The position numbers and the translations under genes are program-made. The notes beneath the pieces are model-generated. The model made no database searches. It had not been told where the DNA came from and saw only the letters and a list, made by a program, of their open reading frames with translations. A DNA stretch of 64,000 bases from Baylisascaris procyonis (Eukaryota > Nematoda > Chromadorea > Rhabditida > Ascarididae): positions 8,450,501-8,514,500 of the forward strand of contig JAZARR010000153.1 of the NCBI GenBank assembly GCA_037389465.1, given 5' to 3'. Below, in pieces: positions 1 to 12,103 of the stretch. Position 1 is the stretch's first letter. Every line of letters begins with the position of its first letter.

Positions 1-277
1 TATCGCATCGTTGTGCATTGTCTGGGTATACAACTATAAGAGATATGGTAATGAATTTTGTTGATTATATATACGGTAGGTGATCTACAGTATCCAATTC
101 CACTTCCACTGATAATTTCCTTCGTAAGGTTTATGGGAGCAATCTAGTGTATCATGGATTCTGCGAATGAAATTTTCTTCTCAAGCCTGGTCGAATCAAA
201 TACGGGAACGAATTTACGCTGCCTAGAATTTATGGCCTAACCGTCTACGTTAATCATCTACTGTATTCAAATTTTAG

Positions 278-378
278 CACATACTGTTTAGAAGGATTGA
301 CGGAGAAGATGCCACAAATTTGGGTTGAAAATATTTTTTCAAGTGCACTGACGATTCCTATGCGAAAGGAAATGGATT
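278..378 (+). CDS. Candidate internal exon, unrecognised gene (left edge)
   Basis: After an ATTTTAG acceptor at 271-277 an open frame runs 33 codons (one leading base, then TYCLEGLTEKMPQIW and later FSSALTIPMRKEMD) and meets a GTAAAT donor at 379, just before an in-frame stop. Composition is protein-like, with W, C, M and balanced charge, unlike the low-complexity frames around it. A further short frame ending at a GTAATG donor (3-47) and one after CAATCTAG (from 148, containing MDSANEIFF) may belong to the same gene. Phases do not join cleanly to the exon at 595 unless a small exon lies between, for example 436-449. No family was recognised; the frame could be fortuitous. Confidence 0.3.
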
Positions 379-594
379 GTAAATAAAACCTTGAAATCGT
401 ATCGTAATTTCTGAATACATCATCCTTTATGGAAGCTTTGGTTGACGATGTAGGTCTATGTCATATTCGCGGGAGTTTCTCATTCTTTAGCTCATGTATC
501 CTTTCAATTGCATGAAGTCGATGTGCACACGTCTCATTACGCAATTTTCCTTTCATTTTACTATGTAATTCTTTTCAATGATTTATGTTTTCAG

Positions 595-715
595 GTCACA
601 GACGTTGCTGCTAGTTGGCAAAAAAAGAAGATTCACAGTGTTCAGTCGGCGACATACATAGATACTTGGAGAGATTGGTTTCACGCGAGTCCGATGTCAC
701 ACCTGAACGATATTG
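595..715 (+). CDS. Candidate internal exon, unrecognised gene (left edge)
   Basis: A strong TTTTCAG acceptor (588-594) is followed by a 40-codon open frame starting VTDVAASWQKKK and ending FHASPMSHLNDI, closed by a GTTAGT donor at 716-721. The residue mix (three W, one Y, no low-complexity run) favours real coding sequence. A possible continuation is a frame after TTATTCCAG at 1383-1428 (QLEKRPSEGAIKRIS, then a GTAAAT donor). The upstream part of the same frame, before 588, is intron-like and hydrophobic. The protein family was not recognised. Confidence 0.35.
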
Positions 716-974
716 GTTAGTTGTTTTGTTAGTCGTTTCTTTCTTCGATACTGCCTCTTCTGGTTACTATAGCTATCATTAGGAAGCAGTCAATTATATC
801 TTACTCCAAACTAGGAATTAAATGAATTTATCAACAAAATCCTTGCGCGCAATCAATAAGAATAGTTATAAACGTCAATGATAGAGGCAAAATAAGCGAA
901 AAAGGGTCGCGATTTGAGGAAAAATGTTAAAATTGATGCATTTATTCACCTTAAATTGAAATATTTACGCACAG

Positions 975-1031
975 CATTTACGATACGATAACGATAAGAA
1001 GATTGTTCTTATCGCTATCGTATCGTAAATG
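975..1031. repeat. Near-perfect hairpin, 26-bp arms, 5-nt loop
   Basis: Bases 975-1000 are the reverse complement of 1006-1031 except for one mismatch; the loop is GATTG. The arms are internally repetitive (ACGATA/ACGATAA steps). Size is in the range of a small hairpin RNA precursor, but it could equally be a relic of an inverted-repeat element or a cruciform-forming site. It sits in noncoding sequence between two candidate exons of the left-edge gene. Confidence 0.85.
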
Positions 1032-1428
1032 TCTTATGCAATTCGCCAACACAAATTGAGCTTACGAAGGTGCAATGCGATTTGTCGAAATAGTAGCGCA
1101 TATTGCATTTGTCACTGATTTCTTCTAACCGTTCTTGCATTTTAATCTTTTCAACGATCTGTCATACTCATCTCCCCTCCATCCACCGCTTCTTTGCCCT
1201 CCCCGTTCTCTCGGCCGTTCTCCATACTTCATTCGAACAAGGGGAGAGACCGTATTATCCAGAAAATTTAGCGTTGTTTCCCACTAGGTCTCGAGCAGAT
1301 GGTGGATAAATAGTTGGTAGCCAGCAAAAGTGGCATATGAATGAACGACCAGAACCGACGCAAAACTTATATTTTATTCCAGCAGCTAGAGAAACGGCCG
1401 AGTGAGGGAGCAATCAAACGAATTTCTA

Positions 1429-4171
1429 GTAAATATGAGAATGAATTTACATTCACCTTAATAAATTTTAACCTTTCGAGTCGCCAATAGATTATAGGCA
1501 GTTATTTATGCTATGTGGTTTTCATGGTAGACAAAGTATAGGTAGCTCATGGCTAAAGACGGACATAGACAGACGTCGCCAATAATTGACACAGGTAGAT
1601 TCATGTACTCACATCGACAATTATTCTGAATTTTGAATAGGCTACGCCGGTGGTGTGTGCGAGCAATGAAAAATTTTATTTGCTTTTCGAAAATTATTTC
1701 TCGAATTTCTTCAAATGTAAAATCGATTAAATTGGTGAAGTCATTCAGTTTTTTTTTTTTGTTTAAAAGAAATCGGATCTTTCAGACTATTGAAATAGTT
1801 GAAAATTTCATTGCATTGAAATTAATTGAATTAGTGAGTCATTCGCGATTTTTTTAAACATCGCTCCAATCTGGCAGAAATTGTCCATAAAATAGATTTT
1901 TTTCTCCTAAATTTCTATGGATTTCCTCTCTTACGTTTGTTGGAAGACTCGTTTAGTTGTTTTTTTCATTCACTATTTTCAGTTCAATTGTGCGAATCAC
2001 TCAAATTAGCCTAGTTGAATTTCACAAAATGTGCAGTGATGCTAGCCATTGAAAAAATTGCACTTTGCAATGATCGTGAAATTTTAGAAAATTGCAGAAA
2101 TGTATATGGTAGTGAATTACCATTTTGTCTCCTTTTCTTGCTTCTTTTTAACTTACAATTGCGCCCTTAAAATAGAGTACCATCCCATGGATTTCCTAAC
2201 CTGTTGGAGACGCGCACTTGCCAACGCAGAATATGGCTGCTAGATTCTGTCATTTAAGTCTAAGATATCTGCGAATGCTAAGAAACTTTTGCTATTAGCA
2301 GCCTCAGACTTTAGACCGCAATGCGAACTTGCTTCCACTCATATTGACCTTAGACAGCAACTTGAACGCTTGTACAGATTGTTCGGGCGTTTTTTCATAA
2401 GTCAGCAAATTTGGTTGAACGTTGTTTGTCCAGTCTAGCATCCATCAGTGTAACTATGACAATTGGCGATCTTCGGAGCCACCTCACGCTAATAATTCTT
2501 CATCATTTGGAGAGGTGCCTAGTGGCACCGAACCTGGACACTACGCCGCCATAGTTAGCTACGCTTCCATTGCGCCACCGACTGGTGGCTGAAGGTCTGC
2601 TGCAATGCTCCCAATATACGCAGCGATCTTTTCCGTTTAACAATATTACTTAGATTCAGTACATTTCGCGTTTTAATTGAATTAGGTGTGCATAGTTTTC
2701 TAAACCAGCAGATATTATCAAACAAGGTGAGAAATGTAGTCATTGACTGTGTGACATCTTTAAAAGGCGGATATTTCGATATGATAGCGCTGAAAAGTTG
2801 ATTTGCGCCAAAATAGTAAATATACCGTAAAAATATGTCCTAAACATGGATGTTGCATGTTGACTGTATAACTCCTTCCGTACATTAGTTGGTAATCGAT
2901 TCGAGAATAGGGGATAATAATATGGAATATAATTAGTAGTTTTATTTTGATTTGTAAATGCTCTCATCGAGTAACTAGTCGATATATGCGAGAATTTTTT
3001 AGAAGAAAGAAGAACTCAGATATAGGAAAGAATTGGGCGTCATTTTTCTATGCGGCTTTTAGAATCCAACGCCTGTAAAGCGTTTATAAAACGACGCTAG
3101 CGATAAAAATAGAATAATATATAGAAAGTTTAGAGCGTTGCGATCCCTACAGCTCGAATTAGACTGTTAGATTTATTATTGAAGAGTTGCGCAAGTGTTC
3201 GCATTGTTTTACACGCATACTCACTACTCATTTTTCAAGCTTACTTTAAATAAAACTACCTGAACATTCGCGTTGTAAACACTCATCTATCAAACTTCTT
3301 ATTAAATTATTGGCACTGATACCGATGTGTTTCTATTTTTGAAGATTATTTTAAAGTTGTGGGAATTTTCCATAAAATTTGCGAAAAAAATATCTGCGCT
3401 AATAAAAACACATTTAAACACCAAAAAAATATTGTTTTATAAACTTTTCAACAAAATAAAAAGGAATCAGGGTGCAACATTTTTCGTTCCTTCATTTCGT
3501 TTGCGATTACGGTGAAACGAATGGAAAATTCTCTCTGAAAAAAAAAATTTTTCTACGGCCCATTTAATCAACAAACGTTTGCCAATTGTGTGCGCAAACG
3601 GTTGTGTCGCCGTGTGCGATTGTGATCATATATGTTTACAGTAATCGTGCAATGACGGCGAGTATTTGACATGTCTTTTTTTAGCGATACGGTAAACGTC
3701 TATTTTTTTTTAGCAATTTTATTACCGTGCTCTTTGGGTGGTATATAACGCTCATAAATTGAGTATTAAAAAATTCGTGATTTAAAACGTTAATGACCTT
3801 GTTCGTTCTCTTGCCGTTCACATTTGAAAAGGCTATTTTTAAGATATTCGATTGTCTTTCTATATCGTTCTTGCGAGAAGCTATTTTCTCTCGTTTATAC
3901 CACCTTGTACAATGAATACTTTCCATCTTTACCAAACTGGGAAAGTAGGCTTAAGCAAATTATTTTTTTTTTTTTGCATTGGATGGCATACATGAAAAAA
4001 TTTAAGATATGGCATTTGTTTTGCATGGAATTCTTTGAGTTCGCTTATCAGCATTAGTGTGCACTCGTTGTTATCTAATAATAGCTTTCATAAAAGAGTG
4101 TGGAAAAACACCTCTGAAGGGCGATAGTTGCCAATGAAGGGCAACCATCCTATTATTTGTCGTATTTCCAG
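1429..4171. other. Noncoding or unassigned interval
   Basis: Mostly AT-rich. A patch of higher GC at about 2150-2640 has protein-like frames on both strands (for example SDFRPQCELASTHIDL in plus-strand sequence near 2307) but no matching splice signals, and may be a decayed repeat copy. A frame after TTTTCAG at 1981 (SIVRITQISLVEFHK) is a weak exon candidate. Nothing else could be supported. Confidence 0.4.
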
Positions 4172-4208
4172 CGAGGGCTACATCCGGGACAATATGTGCA
4201 TTATCATG
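4172..4208 (+). CDS. Candidate short exon, phase-compatible with 4313-4394
   Basis: A TATTTCCAG acceptor precedes a frame reading RGLHPGQYVHYH plus one base, with a GTACAA donor at 4209. The single leftover G joins the first two bases of the exon at 4313 to make a glycine codon without a stop. Short length makes chance agreement likely, and the family is unknown. Confidence 0.22.
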
Positions 4209-4312
4209 GTACAATTTGCGATTTGAATCCCACTAAGCAAGCAAGGGAAAAAATTTGCCAATAATCACACGTTTTAATGACTGCATTTGTGACTTTTTTT
4301 TTCTTTTCGTAG

Positions 4313-4394
4313 GCAATTTGACGAACGCAGAATCGCCTTATCACTTGTCGTTTGCACATTTGTTGAGGATATCGTTGTGTGGTGATTTGTTTTG
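4313..4394 (+). CDS. Candidate internal exon, unrecognised gene
   Basis: A long pyrimidine run ending CTTTTCGTAG gives one of the strongest acceptors in the window; the donor GTAATA follows at 4395. In the phase set by the preceding candidate exon the frame reads NLTNAESPYHLSFAHLLRI and continues open to the donor. A second frame starting QFDERRIALSLVV is also open, so the reading frame is not certain. The minus strand is open here too. No downstream partner in phase was found. Confidence 0.28.
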
Positions 4395-5468
4395 GTAATA
4401 ATTTTCATGGGCTCCGACCCTTGCCTCAAGGTATTTACAGAGAGTTTGGCATATTCCATGACCGTCACTTCCCTGCTCTACCTAAAAGCAGTTGACCTAT
4501 GATCTATTGATTACCTGTTACCGTGAGAACTATTATAAACTCCCTTTCCACTAGGAAGTTTGAGTCATTACTGAGTTTCTTTAACTCCACTGCAAATTGA
4601 TGAATTAAGCTTAAAGTGAATAAAATGACGAGCTTATCACTCAAATTGTAAGTACCAAGTCTCGTGAGTCCAATTTTTATGACCACCAAGCGGAATGTAT
4701 AGATGGGTAGACGCTATTGCATATGTACGTACATTTAGGCAGACATAACGTCGCCATAATGCCCTTTATAGATGAAAATTATAAGAAATTCATTTTCGAA
4801 AATTCGAACCTTCAACCTTTCTTTGCCGCTTACTGCTGAAATGTCTTCACTAGACTACGCTTCAATAATTGTCGCTATGCGCTTATCTCTTTGTTGGCTT
4901 ACCTACCTCGTCGATGAGCAATTAGGTGGATGCCAGGTTTTTTTGAAAACTTACTCGTATATTCAGATAGATTTAGCTATAAGTTTCTTCCTTACTCGCA
5001 ATATCGACCACATTTTACGTTTAATTAGAGTTTAGACACTTGGTCGGTTGTATAGTTGACAGATTAGGTGCGTTTTGAGTTGACGTGAAATTTCAGTAGG
5101 TTTCTATTTGGGATTAGCTAGCATATATAATGAGTTTGCATTCTTCCGCCTATGTACACTTGATCATTCATCTCGAGTTCGAATTTCGGCTAACACTGGT
5201 CACCTCTGACATTAAGTTTCACATTGTTGATCGCCGCTGACCGAGTTTCTGTAGGCTTGTCTGCTTGATGATTAGTGAATGAATGCGATCCGTTGAAATC
5301 TGCATTTGCGAATTAGAATTCACCCAGCATACTGCCCACTTTTATTGCCAAATCACCCAACTCTGCGTTGCGCATTTATCCGTAGAAGTTATAATCGATG
5401 ACTAAGAGAGTCAGCTTATTTGCATATTTCATTTGCAATCTTGACATGCTGCCAAACCAAGAAGCGGA

Positions 5469-5471
<3 letters not shown>

Positions 5472-5541
<70 letters not shown>
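5472..5541. repeat. (TA)n microsatellite
   Basis: Uninterrupted TA dinucleotide run of about 70 bp. Confidence 0.98.
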
Positions 5542-5543
<2 letters not shown>

Positions 5544-8500
5544 TTGTATGTGTATATGCAGGCGTCAAAGCGGATTGACCAGCAATAAAATTGGTCCTTA
5601 AATGCAGTGAGACTCAGTTTGCACGGACTTCTTTAACTATATGTAGTCACTCCCAGATTTCAAGAATCATGCCTACAATTTTCAACGCATTTAATGCGCT
5701 TGTCCATGATTTAAAACTATCTGATAGATGAACGCATGCAGGCGTGTATGTGTAGGTCGATATGGCGGGTTAATAACATTCTTCTTACACTGAGAGGAAG
5801 CTAATAAATATGCTTTATCTGTGGTGTCCTCAGTGGATTTCAGCCTGCTCTTTTTGCAAATTTTATATGCGAATTGCGTTATTATACCGTCTGAACTGTC
5901 GTATAAGTACGTGTGTGTCTGCTCTTCGTGTCCGATAGTTTTGATTTTACGAAATTTTGCAAAGCTTTGTCACATAGCCGACTAAGAACGGATAAAAGCT
6001 TGGTTTTTGCATAAGTCTTTGCGCATCCATTAGGTTTCTCAAAAAAACACCAAGTGACGCCGATCTAAACGTTTGTTTGATTGACTGCCTCATTGCTAGA
6101 ATCACAGAAAGCACATATTGTGCTAATAGTTCTGGCGCATTCCTTCACATACCACATTCATTGTTTCGTAAGCAAATCGATTATGCTGTTATAGGATGAT
6201 GAATAATATTGCATTGGCTTTAGCTATGCGATATTTAGCAATGACGCTTTTTAACATGACTTCAGTGTGGAGAGGTTGGGTTAGGCAGTTTGAATTTTTC
6301 ATGACAATACTTTCTATATTGGCGTTTTCGGAAAAAAAAACGTATGGGGAACTTTTATGCTCATTTGAGTGTGCTTTTCAGGTGTATTGGTTTATCTGTT
6401 TTCGCATTTAGTTCCCAAAAACATGAGCTTTCATTTTAAGAAGCATTTTCTTCACCATTTTCTTGCCTAAAACATTTTCTAATGATATCTCGCTAATATT
6501 CGATGCTATTTTTGAAGTTTGCTGTTAGTTATTTACTATAAAAATTCAAGCACAAACCTCCTAAAAATTTATTCCATAAAAACTTATTGAAAGGAGCGTA
6601 TTAAAAAAATTGGAAATTTTTATTTTTACATTAAATAAAAATTGCCCAATTATAGCTTCATATATATTTATCTCATAGCAGATGAGTGAAACTAATATTA
6701 TTTGCAATGAGTTAGTCATAAATGCAAAAAGTCGAATCGTTTTCACATATGGGAATTGACGACTCTGTTGCTATTATACTCTTTAGTTTCATAATTGTAC
6801 TGGATGATTGATAGCTGTCTAGTTAAGTGTCACATATTGCCAAATAGGCATTCATTGAGCATAACGTTGATGTGAAATTGCTTTTCATATTCATTCGACT
6901 AAATTCTACCAATGAAAAACCTTGCTATCTCATTCGTTATTTGTTGTTTATTTGTCTTATATGATCTATGCGAATTCTAGATTATTTAAAATTATTCGAT
7001 GCAATGCTCAATTGACTATTTCAACGCAATAAAAATTGAGGAAATTTATGAGAATCTCTAAGAAAATCAGTGAAAATTGAGCAAGAAATCACTAAAAAAG
7101 AGGATAAATTGGAATTTCTTATGATTTTGAATGGTTTACTCCAAATCTTTGCTAATATTTTTTTAAATCTATGGGCCAGAAATATTTTTGAGGCGAAAAT
7201 CAAAATAAAAGAGGGAGGGCATAAATGCTCCTCTTTTCTGCTTATCCTTCCCCTTCATCGTCTGTGGTTTCCCACAGTTCGACGATCGTTCCACTCTATT
7301 CGATGCAGTTATTTGATACATATTAATAGTCTTTTTTTTACTTGAGCGTCTTAAGGTGGGAAACTATGTTAAAAGTATGTGAGTATAAGCAACCCAGGAG
7401 AAAAAACATCCTTAAAGGTGCTCTCCGAACGAATAGGCATTAAATACGTAAGAACCGAAGTAATGTGTATATCGAAATAACTCAGTCACAGCTCAAAAGC
7501 CGAAGGAGTGAGTACATTAGCCACATCAGCAATGAGCACCTTCCAAATTTTTTCAACATGAACCTGGAAAGTGTTCAGGAGATTGCTTGCACAGGAAAAT
7601 GTTTTGATGAGTTAAAGCTGATCCGCTCATTGACGTCGAGGAGGGGCAAGCTGAAATATTTCTGATAGTGGGATGTTGGATAAATTAAAAGCAATTTTGA
7701 AATAGAGAATCCGTTCAAACTTGAGGCTTCAAATTCTAGTGATTCGAGGATTAAGCTAAGCCATTATGCTGACAGTGGTCAGGCCATATTAATTGTTTTT
7801 GCTATCACGTATTGAAGGCCAAGTTATAGTCACCTGAATTGGATAGCCTTTTTTCTTAGGTGTGCAGATATTCAGTAATATTATGCATAAAGCCTAGAAA
7901 TAGATTATACATTTTGTTCATGCTGGACTAGTCTTCAAGATATAATAGTTTTAATTACGCTGAACCAGTGTAGCCTTAGCCTTTCCCGAATTCCATCTTT
8001 AAACAACATATTACCTTTAAATAGTACCATATACCTTTTACAGAATCAGTTTAAATTTTAGTGCGGATATTTATATGGTTATTAGTCAAAGAGTTTTTCT
8101 ATTTCAGAGAAATTACAAGCGAAAAACAGATCGTTTTTTTACAAATTAGGTTGAGAATTTTACAAATTTACAAATTTCAAATTTTTCTTGCAAACTAAAA
8201 TTGAAGGAAATGGCGGAATGCAACGAAAGAATAAGAAAAGAACAACTAGGTTAAGAATAAGTTCTTATAAAAGTTTTGCAGGTTCCCCGCTAAATTTCGG
8301 GCAGGTTCACCCGTTAAATTAGCTAAGCGCATCTTAAAATTTTTCACTCGTTGAATTTGGTGTTATTGGTCTTGATTCGGTCTTAAATGAAGGTTCCAAG
8401 CACTTTGAAAGATTTGAAATTAATTATGCATCATATAACAGATTATTCAACTTCCATTTTATTGTTAATCGGGGAATAACTTTACCATGTGACCATATTT

Positions 8501-8715
8501 TGATGTCAAAAAATCTAAGAACAACCGAACAATGTGCTTTTTCTACTCATTGATTCACTAAATCAGCGAACTGCTCATTTTAGATGTTCAATAGAGACTG
8601 TGCCGAGACATTTGCGCTTCAGAGATTTTATGGCGAATAGAAATGAAAAAGAAAAGCTTCATTATTCTATAGTTTTTTTTACCTTCCTCTTATACATTCA
8701 AACTTTATTGGCGCT
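5542..8715. other. AT-rich interval without supported genes
   Basis: Open frames here are of chance length and flanked by poor splice sites. A frame at 7465-7665 with charged, nonrepetitive sequence (KSRRSEYISHISNEHL) lacks a clear acceptor or start and was not called. Confidence 0.4.
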
Positions 8716-8737
8716 CTTCTTCTTCTTCTTCTTCTTC
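8716..8737. repeat. (CTT)n microsatellite
   Basis: Seven to eight CTT units within a longer pyrimidine-rich stretch. Confidence 0.9.
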
Positions 8738-11102
8738 AATAGCTTCTTTTCAGCTTTTTCATAAAACTTACTCGTGGCGCAAATGTCATCGATGTAAATG
8801 TTGTCGAATCGTCAAGAGTGTTTTTGAATATACCACATATTCACTTATGATCTTTGGCATATTCTAATTGGTACTATTCACGATGAGTGAACGCATTTTG
8901 CTTACGATCGCAATTTACATCGATAGCAAAATACTTTCGTTGTGACTCCTCAACCGTTGAATTAATAATGCAGTCACGATTTACCATAATTTTATTTCGT
9001 TTATGTAAAAATAATATTTCTGATGAAATATAAGTGTTAGCTCTTCCTAGCTTTATCTTTAATTCATTCCCCAATTCTAATACGAGAATTCGAGCACAAA
9101 ATTTATTCATCGCTAGGATATATGCATCATTCATAAGTCTGATTTGATTCCATATAGTATAAAAATATCTTCGAATTATTCTATTATTTACTTAGCTAGA
9201 ATAGCCGAAAACATTTTCAAATTCTGGTGGGAAAATTTTTTCACTTCATGTTTTATAATCTCAAAAATTTTCAGAATAGAATTGCTAATTTTTGAAATTT
9301 ATTGAAAGATGATGCAATGAAATCCATTATAAATTTGTTATATTGCCTGGCGCATTACCTATAATTGAAATGTTATGATGATCGTTAGCCCGAATGTGCG
9401 TATAATAATAATATTGCTTCATTTTGGCAGCATAGGTGACGATGCGTGCATTAATCAAATCGAATAATACACATAGTACATGTCGAGCAAATTTCCACTC
9501 ACAAACAATGTACGATGCTGCGCTTATTATTCACCTGTAATTTGTTGTATAGGGAAATTATCGAAATTGACTACACAACATCACAAATTGACTCCACTCA
9601 ACGCATCACTAAACTCATCATTCATTCAGTTATAACGGCGTATAGGGCATCATGCATCGTTGCGTAATAACGCATGCTTATCGAATGCTATTCAAACCGT
9701 TATAATGTGCATCTGGCACAATATGCGTTTTTTTTTTTGCAGTTCTCTAACTTTTCAATCACTCTCATTAATTTTGCTTCAGAAGAGAAAATTTGTGCGG
9801 TAATTCTTTTTATATTTTAAGTGATCATATGAATCAATAACGAAAGTTTTGTTTTTACAAACTCATATATTGTTAAATATCGCCTAATGGACGTAAAATT
9901 CCCTATAGGTGTTGGAATTTTTTTTGGAATATCTTCAAGTATAGAAAAGTTAAGTTCATGGGTTAGCTAAGCATTTGCGGTTACGGCAATCGTATGTCGT
10001 ATGGTGCAAATTGCTTGAATCAAATTCGATGAGTCTAATTTCAATGCTTTCTCGGCTCAAGCTGCCCGACAAACAGCCTGACAGACATACATATGAACAG
10101 GCAGACATCCGTCACAATGCACTCTGCAAAAGTAAATTTGCAGAAGCGCATAAAAGATCGCGTGATTCGTATAAGATATTACGCTTAGATTTTCCTCATC
10201 GAACAGTTAAGGTTTCACTCTATTTCTCTACGTCGCGGAGTCTCAACTTGTCTCCTTTAATGCGCTATAATGCTAGCTCCCCGCCAGTATCCGAATCGCT
10301 TCATGCATTCTTCTATATCCCGCAATAAAAGCTGGCAATGAAGCATGCCGGAAGTTTAACTGTCGCTAATCGACCACGTATCTCTCTCTATTCAGGTGGC
10401 GAACTTATTCTCCATGACTCCAAGGCACTCATTCATTTTATGAGTTCCCACACTATTCTAAATCAAGTTCTTCCATAAGGAGCGCCAATGAAGCGAATTT
10501 TTTTAGAACGGAAGGGGAAGGAGCGTTTTGAGGAGAGGTTGTAGCACAGGAGGCTCCTACACTCATTGCCACTTGATAACCTCATCTCATTTGCAGCATA
10601 GTAAGAATATTTAAATGTATGCAAGAGATAGGTAGCTATTCGCATGCGCGCCTGAGAATTGAAAGCGCTGAGAAATGCTTGAACTCTCACTTTGAAAGTT
10701 TTTTAAAGCGTTTTATTGCGTCTTGTTGAAATATCATTGCACATCCTCGTATTGTAAAAATAAAATCTAGCATCATCTTGTGTTATAATTGTCTGTAAAA
10801 AAAACATCGACATAGTATTGCTTCATATATTTTGCAACACACCATTAAAATAGTATGAAAAATTGAGCAATGAAATACTATTGGCAGTTTGATTGGCGAA
10901 TATTAGTGTTGCGAGGATTGAATGACTTTGTTATTTTTGAAAGATGCAAATGCTACGATTTGCAATGATAGATCTTTGGAAGTTTAAATGGTAAGATAAA
11001 TTTTCGTTGAAATTCCTAAACAGCTGAGAATATAGAACGTGTTCGGAAAAATGTAGCGTTGGTTTACTTCTCGTCTAAAGCGTTGGAATGCCATAAGAGT
11101 GC
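8738..11102. other. AT-rich interval without supported genes
   Basis: Contains a 117-codon open frame at 9975-10328 that is within the length expected by chance, carries no recognisable motif and has no convincing splice or start context. T runs and scattered GC-richer patches are otherwise all that is seen. Confidence 0.4.
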
Positions 11103-11139
11103 AAAGAGGGGAGGGGGATAAGGAGAGAGAGGGATAGAG
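11103..11139 (+). repeat. Purine-only tract (GGGGA/GAGA)
   Basis: Almost pure G/A run on the plus strand containing GGGG and GGGGG blocks separated by A; the first of several such polypurine tracts in the window (also 13770-13798 and about 23610-23645). Confidence 0.85.
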
Positions 11140-11890
11140 CAGTGCCGAGGGATGGGAAAGTCATTTCAGAGCAAGCTACCGTCTAGTAGAAGATAAGCGG
11201 ATGATGTTTTTGAGGGCTACTTTTCGAATATATGAGCAATCGTGCTATGGATGTGGCAATTACTCCATTATGAATTAAATACGCCTCTGCAAATGGCATT
11301 CGTTGAGCGAATACTTTCTTCTGTTCATGATTGCTGTCCAAACTGCCCGCTGTGTTCATTTAAACGCCGACTGCAGGCAGTATTGGCAATTTTATTGTGC
11401 AACACTTTGCAAAGCCTATTTCCGCCTTGTCATCGTCACTCATTGGTCTATGCGCATGCCGCTTCGTTGCTAATATTTTCCCATTTCGCTATTCCGCGCA
11501 CATATTGCCAATCAGCTACTTGTTGACTTCTAACTTTGGAGGCTTGCAAATATCAACTCCTTGTCATATTTTCCACAATTTCCATAAAGTTTGCTGCAGC
11601 CATATTTATGTTATATTATCTTCAAATTCATTCTGTGTCAACATGGATAATACTGAGAGAATTATATTCACCACACCAGCCTAAGATCAAGATCGAGACG
11701 CTTAAACCAAGCGCCTCCTTGAATATGACATAAGGTTATGAAACCCATAGCGGTAGCTTTTCGTAGCTGAAATAATGTAAAGCCGATTCTACTATCATTG
11801 CAATATTTTTTCCGCAATGAAAAAGGCGAACTTTTTTCTCTGGAAGTTGAAATAATGGAATTCAGTCTCTTTTAATAAACATTCTGTAAG

Positions 11891-12103
11891 GTTCATACGC
11901 TGCATCCAGATGGAACTGGTCCGGCACGTTTAATGAAACTCGTCCTGTACTTCCGCATGAGAGTGGTCCCACACGTCCGCATGAAATTTTTTGTGAATCG
12001 TGATCGGAATCGTCCAGTAGTTCCGTATTAAGCTCGTCTGATATGTTCGGAGAAGACTCCTCGGGTACGCCCAAATGGAAGTCGTCCAATATGTCCCGAT
12101 GAG
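11891..12103 (-). repeat. Degenerate 24-bp tandem repeat; octapeptide-like on minus strand
   Basis: Nine units of 23-25 bp can be laid out end to end, for example 11939-11962, 11963-11986, 12033-12056 and 12057-12080. On the minus strand the consensus unit encodes roughly F-H-x-x-V-x-D-E: consecutive units read THRDILDD, FHLGVPEE, SSPNISDE, LNTELLDD and later VSLNVPDQ and FHLDAAYE. Two 23-bp units shift the frame in the middle and later units restore it, while the whole stretch stays free of stops for 75 codons. This is either a decayed coding repeat or a minisatellite whose period happens to be a multiple of three. It is GC-richer than its surroundings. Confidence 0.7.

Noticed and set aside
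2150..2640. GC-richer patch with protein-like frames on both strands
   Set aside because: No splice signals fit and no family was recognised; it may be a decayed repeat but there is not enough to call it.
5089..5190. GAGTTCGAATTTC resembling a tRNA B box
   Set aside because: No acceptable A box or stem pairing upstream.
9975..10328. 117-codon plus-strand frame
   Set aside because: Within chance length for this composition, no recognisable motif, no convincing start or splice context.
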